From CALJFL01 sp039964455 (GTDB taxonomy: Bacteria; Pseudomonadota; Gammaproteobacteria; Pseudomonadales; Halieaceae), in assembly GCA_039964455.1 (NCBI GenBank), contig JBDVXK010000024.1:124001-188000 (forward strand): a stretch of 64,000 nucleotides of DNA, read 5' to 3'. Positions 59,535-64,000 of the stretch are shown here, in pieces. Below the pieces are notes generated by a model that ran no database searches, was not told the origin of the DNA, and was given only the letters and a program-made list of their open reading frames with translations. Position 1 is the stretch's first letter. The number at the start of each line of letters is the position of its first letter. A program made the position numbers and the translations under genes.

Positions 59535-60221
59535 TTAGTTTTTCGTCAATTCTTCCAGTCGAATATCCCAGGTTCCCACTCCCGGCTGCGGCCAAACGTA
59601 ACGCAACAGGGTCTCGTCTTCACTGAGCCAGAATTGACTGTCTTCGCCATACTGGTCACCGGTAAACGTACAGCGCTGACACTTGTATTGCCGGCCAAAG
59701 AGCTGCTGTTCCTCACCGGACTGTACAATTGCTGCAGCGCGATTGCCCAGCCGGGGACGCAATAGCGCGGCACGATCCTCGGGATCAATGATCGACGGCA
59801 CCAGTACCGCTCTCTCACCATCATCCAACAACCGACTTATCACAGACCCGGTAAAAATCCGCAGCAGTGGCAGCACTAACGGCAGTCGACCCTCGCCATC
59901 TGCAGCTAACATATCGTGCTCCGCTACCTCATCGCCGCACTGCCGAATCACCGACACGCCGTCTTCCTCAAGGCGGTAGAACGCCCTGACGGGAGACTGC
60001 TCACCAGCTATCCATTCGATATTACATTGCAGCACCAGCCCTGCTTCACACTCAGCATTGACTGTCAGTGTTATGTCGCCCGCGTTGCGAATAGAACGCA
60101 CAAACCAGCCACCACCGGCTCGCGGCGTACGACTCCAGTGCTCGTCAATCGGTGCCGGCTCCCCGTCAAGCAGGTAGTGGTAACGTCCATATGAACTTGC
60201 AACCTCCGAGAGAACGGCCAT
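59535..60221 (-). CDS. Uncharacterised protein, last gene of the nitrilase operon
   Basis: A 228-aa soluble protein without a signal peptide, rich in beta strands (GGWFVRSIRNAGDITLTVNAE, CNIEWIAGEQSPVRAFYRLE) and with a C-terminal CQRCTFTGDQYGEDSQFWLSED containing a C-x2-C. Operon position, one base after the VOC gene, shows it is real. The overall pattern (DITLTVNAE..., QYGEDSQFWL...) recalls lipocalin-like beta barrels, but I cannot assign a family with confidence. Confidence 0.65.
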   Translation of the reverse strand: MAVLSEVASSYGRYHYLLDGEPAPIDEHWSRTPRAGGGWFVRSIRNAGDITLTVNAECEAGLVLQCNIEWIAGEQSPVRAFYRLEEDGVSVIRQCGDEVAEHDMLAADGEGRLPLVLPLLRIFTGSVISRLLDDGERAVLVPSIIDPEDRAALLRPRLGNRAAAIVQSGEEQQLFGRQYKCQRCTFTGDQYGEDSQFWLSEDETLLRYVWPQPGVGTWDIRLEELTKN

Positions 60222-60222
60222 C

Positions 60223-60690
60223 TCAGCTTGCGGCCTGATCCGGGTATTGAATCAGCTCAATAACCTGGCCACCGGTAGTCTCTGGATCAAGGTAAACCAT
60301 TTTACGTTGACCAATGGTGATCACACCGTCGGGTGTCACGTGGCCAGGCTGAACCCCTATTTCTGCCAGAATATCCAGAGCAGCGTCTATGTCATCAACC
60401 CTCCAGGCCAGGTGATTGATTCCAGCACCGCCTGAGGGCATGCCCAACAGCTGCTCTTTGAATTGTGATGATACAGGTTCAATTAACTCAAAATGCAGCT
60501 CACCAATCTGGAAGAAGGCAAAACGTGTCAAAGCCTCCTCACCCGCTGGCGGTTGTACCTCGACCTCTGCCGGCTCAAGGCCGTAGATCCGGCAAAACTC
60601 GGCAAGTGCGTCATTCAGGTCTGGGACGATAAAACCAACATGGGCCACTCCTACTATCCGCTCTTTCAATGTCGCCGCTATGTCACTCAT
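60223..60690 (-). CDS. VOC-family protein (methylmalonyl-CoA-epimerase-like)
   Basis: A 155-aa glyoxalase/VOC protein: VGVAHVGFIVPDLNDALAEF, LHFELIEPVSSQF, GAGINHLAWRVDDIDAALD and KMVYLDPETTGGQVIELIQ supply the usual His/Glu metal ligands. The paired beta-alpha-beta repeat order is that of methylmalonyl-CoA epimerase. Its ATG overlaps the nitrilase stop by four bases. With no mutase nearby it may epimerise another 2-substituted acyl-CoA or act as a lyase. Confidence 0.82.
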   Translation of the reverse strand: MSDIAATLKERIVGVAHVGFIVPDLNDALAEFCRIYGLEPAEVEVQPPAGEEALTRFAFFQIGELHFELIEPVSSQFKEQLLGMPSGGAGINHLAWRVDDIDAALDILAEIGVQPGHVTPDGVITIGQRKMVYLDPETTGGQVIELIQYPDQAAS

Positions 60691-62417
60691 GCTGACTCTC
60701 CAGGCAGGTCGGTTCGCAGAAGGTCGTTACTCAGATGCCAAGGACGGTCCAGCAATAAATCGGTAGCCTCTGACATCAGCTTATTACACGCCGCACTAGG
60801 ATGGATCGTGCCAGTCACAACTGACACATTCGGATCCTGATCGATAATCAACGGCTCATTGATACGCCCGTCAAATTGTCGGTCATGCCAGGGCGTCATA
60901 ATAGTGAACTCCCGTTGCAGCGTTGCAATCATTCCTGCACGTCCATTGTGCGGTCTGCTACTGGCCACGATACAGACACGATTTTCCGCCGCGCGACTGG
61001 GCAGACCAAAGTCTCGCTCCCAGTCCTCCTGCAGCTGAAACGGCATTGCCAGCACATGCGCCCCGGCCAGTGCTGCCATCTTCGCAACTTCGGGCACTAT
61101 TGCATCATCGCCGGCTACCAGCGCAAGACGACCCCAGGGCAGATCGACCAGGCCAAGGACATCACCGGGCTGATGAGCGGAATAACTGGCGCTGGAATGC
61201 AACTGCGGTTGCTTTGCCCTCAGCCCCGCCTCCCCTACCAACACCGCGTTTAAAGAGGAGTTCGCCTCGTCGGGCAGCACAAGCGTCGTGCACAGTAGAA
61301 GATCCGGGCGACCTTCACACGCTGATGCCAAAGCCTCAATGGCACGCTGGCCCAGGGCAATCGCTTCTTGCTCGGTAGCGCTTACCAAATCTGCAGAGCA
61401 GAACTCTGTATAGCAAAACAAAGCAGGCAGAACGGCAAGCGCAGTATCCGCAGGTAAAGAGTCCACTGCGGCCGCCAACCAATCTAATGCCTCTTCACTG
61501 CGCGAGGGTGGCAGCAGCGTGGCGACCTGAAGTTCCTCTCGGGCAGGCCCCGCAATCGGACCTGAAGTTTCGCTCGCGATTGCGTCATAGAGTCCGGGGC
61601 GGCGCAGGCGCAGTATGTCGCTACCATCCGGGCGGCGCTTGTTGTCGGCATCGGACAGATCGATATCGGCGTGGATGACCGCTTCTTCGCCACGTGGCGC
61701 CCGCGCCAAGACACGCCCATCCGGAGCGACAATCTGACTCTCACCGGCACCGTAAAGCAGTTCGATCGGGATATGCGTCTCCGCGCTAACCGGTTCAAGC
61801 AGAGCCTCGGGTATCAGTGGGCCTACCTTATTGGCAGAGGCCAAAAACACTTTGTTCTCTGGTGCCCGGGCCGGCACGTGCAGACTCGCCTCATCCAGCG
61901 CGAAGGAATTTAGTGAATCACAGAACAACTGAGCGCCTCGCAAAGCCAGACCCCGGGGTGTCTCAAAGGTGACGCCATCGCGGCAAGGGAACATCGCTAT
62001 GCGCCCCCATGGGGTGCTGACCACATCACTGGTGGTATCGGCGCGCGCAAACCAGGTGTTTTCATGTCCCATCAGAGTCTGTTTATCGGCAATGCTCACC
62101 AACTGCCCTGCAGGATCAAACAATATTGAGCTTACAGTCAGGCAAGCCTCACCGCGCAGCGATACATTAATCACAATATAGGATTTATGCCGGGCGGCCC
62201 GATCTGCAATAGCTGCCAGAAAATCGCCATCACGGGATACCGAAACCTCCCAAGCGTGCTCGGCATCGTCATACCAGGATATGTGATTGCAGAACTCCGG
62301 TAACACCATGATATCCGGCGCTACCCGTGCTGCCTGATCAATCATTCTCAGGCAGGTAGCCAGGTTGGCCTCGACATTTGTGCCAGAGGCGAATTGGACG
62401 GCGGCAACACGCGCCAT
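60687..62417 (-). CDS. Tandem carbon-nitrogen hydrolase (nitrilase fold), second domain degenerate
   Basis: A 576-aa protein of two fused nitrilase-superfamily domains. The first (about 1-285) has the full triad Glu41 (LPEFCN), Lys112 (DKQTL) and Cys145 (MFPCRDG). In the second (about 295-545) only Lys402 is kept; the glutamate position is Ala332 (LPALFC) and the cysteine position is Gly436 (VAGDDAIVPEVAKM). It therefore resembles an internal catalytic/pseudo-enzyme dimer. It is the first gene of the operon with the VOC and unknown proteins. An amidase, carbamoylase or nitrilase activity is expected; the substrate is unknown. Confidence 0.85.
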   Translation of the reverse strand: MARVAAVQFASGTNVEANLATCLRMIDQAARVAPDIMVLPEFCNHISWYDDAEHAWEVSVSRDGDFLAAIADRAARHKSYIVINVSLRGEACLTVSSILFDPAGQLVSIADKQTLMGHENTWFARADTTSDVVSTPWGRIAMFPCRDGVTFETPRGLALRGAQLFCDSLNSFALDEASLHVPARAPENKVFLASANKVGPLIPEALLEPVSAETHIPIELLYGAGESQIVAPDGRVLARAPRGEEAVIHADIDLSDADNKRRPDGSDILRLRRPGLYDAIASETSGPIAGPAREELQVATLLPPSRSEEALDWLAAAVDSLPADTALAVLPALFCYTEFCSADLVSATEQEAIALGQRAIEALASACEGRPDLLLCTTLVLPDEANSSLNAVLVGEAGLRAKQPQLHSSASYSAHQPGDVLGLVDLPWGRLALVAGDDAIVPEVAKMAALAGAHVLAMPFQLQEDWERDFGLPSRAAENRVCIVASSRPHNGRAGMIATLQREFTIMTPWHDRQFDGRINEPLIIDQDPNVSVVTGTIHPSAACNKLMSEATDLLLDRPWHLSNDLLRTDLPGESA

Positions 62418-62491
62418 GGGTTTCTCCGATGAAGGCGGCTTAGCTATTTATTCTATGACAGAAGGGCTAAAACGCGATTGAGCACTAAAAA

Positions 62492-62513
62492 ATATAATGT
62501 TATGGTTTTATAT
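62492..62513. promoter_or_regulatory. AT-rich inverted repeat in divergent promoter region
   Basis: ATATAA (62492-62497) and TTATAT (62508-62513) pair across ten bases in the 151-base region between the nitrilase operon and the epimerase gene. The downstream CATTTGAAGC also occurs just downstream of the 25984-26003 palindrome, which may reflect a shared regulator or chance. Confidence 0.3.
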
Positions 62514-62568
62514 CATTTGAAGCAAGAAACGACCACAGATTCCCTACAGGGGACACGCTGGAGACAAG

Positions 62569-63447
62569 GTGAAAATACTGATTCTGGGGATGGGGCATGT
62601 CGGCAAAGCGCTGGCGGCCAGACTGCGCGCCATGGGCCACGAAGTTGTCGGCACAACGACCACACAAGACAAGGTTACAGAGCTGGAACAGTATGCCGAC
62701 CAGGTGAAGGTGCTGCGGGGCAGCGAGGCCGACAAAGTCGCCGCGGCGGCCACAGGCTGCGATGCAGTCATAATCACCGTTGCTCCGAATGTGAAAAACA
62801 CACGGACTATCGAAGAGCGCCACGAACATTACAAAGATGTGCTGGTAAACAGCTGCGCCAGCGCTGCAGCAGCCTGCGACCGGCTTATCTTCCTGTCCTC
62901 TTTCTCGGTATATGGCGACGGCGGCAGCGGGCCTGAACCCGTAAGCGAAAATACTCCCACGGCTAATCGCGAGGAGCCCTCCTCGCGCTACTACCAGGAA
63001 GCAGAAGAAAAAGTGCTGGCCTGTCCACACGGCTGCGTACTGCGCTTTCCCGATATGTACGGCGCACCAGAGGACATGAACTTCGCCCAGCGCGTAGCCA
63101 TGTGCCATGAATACTTTGGTGGTAAAGCCATTTTCAGCGCTGGCGCACCACTGTATGCCATTCACTTTGAAGATGTGATTGAGGCCGTACTGCACAGCTT
63201 GTCCAACGACCTCAGCGGCATTTATAACGTTTGCGACAACGACAACACACCGGCGACCAATCGCGAGGTGTTTGACGCCATATGTGCTGACAACGGTCTC
63301 GCTCCGTTAGAGTTTCTCGACCAGATCAAGGCCCCGCTGAAAAAGATTTCTGCTGCCAAGCTCTACGAGACAGGCTTTGCAGTCCGCCATGATGACCCCA
63401 ATGCAGAGGTTGTTTCACGCCATCAAAATACGGCAGCCGCCGAATGA
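62569..63447 (+). CDS. NAD(P)-dependent epimerase/dehydratase-family protein
   Basis: A 292-aa extended-SDR protein. The Rossmann motif is unusual, ILGMGHVGKALA (5-16, G-x-G-x2-G), as in YeeZ-like sugar or atypical SDR proteins. FLSSFSVYGDGGS gives the Ser/Tyr region; Tyr135-type YYQEAEEKV replaces the standard YxxxK, so catalysis is uncertain. GTG at 62569 follows GGAG by five bases. It overlaps the next SDR gene by four bases (ATGA). Confidence 0.8.
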   Translation: MKILILGMGHVGKALAARLRAMGHEVVGTTTTQDKVTELEQYADQVKVLRGSEADKVAAAATGCDAVIITVAPNVKNTRTIEERHEHYKDVLVNSCASAAAACDRLIFLSSFSVYGDGGSGPEPVSENTPTANREEPSSRYYQEAEEKVLACPHGCVLRFPDMYGAPEDMNFAQRVAMCHEYFGGKAIFSAGAPLYAIHFEDVIEAVLHSLSNDLSGIYNVCDNDNTPATNREVFDAICADNGLAPLEFLDQIKAPLKKISAAKLYETGFAVRHDDPNAEVVSRHQNTAAAE

Positions 63448-64000
63448 CGACCGTTGTCATTACCGGTAGCACCCAGGGCATAGGCAGGGGGCTGGCCGCT
63501 GAGTTTCTTAAACGCGGTGACAATGTTGTTGTCAGCGGTCGGGACCAGAGCAGACTGGACGATACCCTGACCGCTATGAGTGCCAACAACGGGAAAGTCG
63601 CCGGACTGTCTTGCGATGTTGCCGATGCGGAACAGGTACAGGCGCTATGGGATCTGGCGGTGAAAGAGTTTGGAGCGGTAGACATCTGGATTAACAATGC
63701 CGGCCTGGCCCGCACAGTCTGGCCAATTCTGGATGTTCCGCAGGGCGAGATCGAGTCCATGGTGAGCACCAACATGCTGGGTACGATAAACGGCTGCCGT
63801 GTAGCGGCTACCGGCATGAGGGAGCAGGGACAAGGAAAGATTTTCAACGTGCTGGGCGGCGGCAGTGACGGTGAGTATTTCCCCGGGCTGGGCATCTACG
63901 GCACCACCAAGCGCGGCCTCAATTACTTTACCGATGCACTGGTCAAGGAGCTGGCGGACAGCAACGTTATTCTGGCGAAGATCCGACCCGGCATGATCAT
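63444..64000 (+). CDS. Short-chain dehydrogenase/reductase (cut by window end)
   Basis: The first 185 residues of a classical SDR. The cofactor loop TGSTQGIGRG (8-17), the NNAGLA motif, the serine region NVLGGGSDG and the catalytic Tyr/Lys (YGTTKRG) are present, and the RPGMII segment is just reached. The C-terminus lies beyond the window. The ATG overlaps the upstream stop by four bases, so both oxidoreductases are co-translated. Confidence 0.9.
   Translation, partial: MTTVVITGSTQGIGRGLAAEFLKRGDNVVVSGRDQSRLDDTLTAMSANNGKVAGLSCDVADAEQVQALWDLAVKEFGAVDIWINNAGLARTVWPILDVPQGEIESMVSTNMLGTINGCRVAATGMREQGQGKIFNVLGGGSDGEYFPGLGIYGTTKRGLNYFTDALVKELADSNVILAKIRPGMI

Noticed and set aside
1..64000. CRISPR arrays, insertion sequences, tRNA or rRNA genes
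   Set aside because: No regularly spaced repeats, transposase-like proteins, terminal inverted repeats with target duplications, or cloverleaf/GGTTCGA-type signatures were found.

Overview
The window reads as about 64 kb of chromosome from an aerobic, heterotrophic Gammaproteobacterium, plausibly a marine oligotroph of the Halieaceae/Spongiibacteraceae type. That placement is an inference from the gene content: a homodimer-type AceE, a TonB receptor, a KynR/KynU pair, many acyl-CoA enzymes and moderately high GC. No rRNA, tRNA, phage, IS element or CRISPR array was seen. Almost everything is catabolic, and nearly every pathway runs through CoA thioesters: five class III (CaiB/BaiF) CoA-transferases, two acyl-CoA ligases, two acyl-CoA dehydrogenases and several MaoC-type hydratases.

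Region 1 (1-12.5 kb): an acyl-CoA dehydrogenase (cut by the window edge) diverges from an operon of an ACAD10/11-like kinase, an AlkK-like ligase, a TetR regulator, an alpha/beta hydrolase and a luciferase-type monooxygenase. A second TetR gene diverges from a seven-gene operon: SnoaL, ligase, two MaoC-like half-hydratases, thiolase-like protein, DUF35 and Rieske oxygenase. This looks like a hydratase/retro-aldolase side-chain-shortening module. The same 16-bp operator lies before this operon and before a terminator-ended small transcript ahead of a GST gene at 12.7 kb.

Region 2 (12.7-22.5 kb): GST, an Lrp-type regulator divergent from kynureninase, a second class V PLP enzyme, then a six-gene minus-strand operon. 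That operon encodes a NiCoT-like permease with a His-rich loop, an amidohydrolase, a CoA-transferase, a 96-aa orphan, a bicupin with a very His-rich tail and a sodium-solute symporter. It suggests a nickel- or cobalt-dependent catabolic enzyme system.

Region 3 (22.6-30 kb): LeuC/LeuD paralogues, two CoA-transferases, an HMG-CoA-lyase-type aldolase, two tandem SnoaL proteins and a nitroreductase.

Region 4 (30-52.7 kb) is the most interesting part. A GntR/UTRA regulator sits among genes whose promoters carry the same palindrome, core TGTCCGNNCA. The putative regulon covers acyl-CoA dehydrogenase and itaconyl-CoA-hydratase-like MaoC, CitE lyase, MmgE/PrpD, an AbfD-like protein lacking two Fe-S ligands, hydantoinase/oxoprolinase HyuA-HyuB, a CoA-transferase, two isochorismatase-type amidases, a nucleophile-less alpha/beta hydrolase, a DMT transporter, a TauD-like dioxygenase and a TonB receptor. 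Further CoA-transferase, SDR, PuuE-like deacetylase and isochorismatase genes follow without visible sites. I read it as an undescribed uptake-and-degradation system for an amide-containing or N-heterocyclic compound; the substrate is unknown.

Region 5 (52.8-64 kb): an aceE gene without E2/E3, translationally coupled to an unknown membrane protein; aldehyde dehydrogenase; a secreted DUF2141 protein; a DUF169-PCP_red fusion; an operon of a double nitrilase (second half inactive), a VOC protein and an unknown protein; an NAD-binding epimerase; and an SDR cut by the window end.
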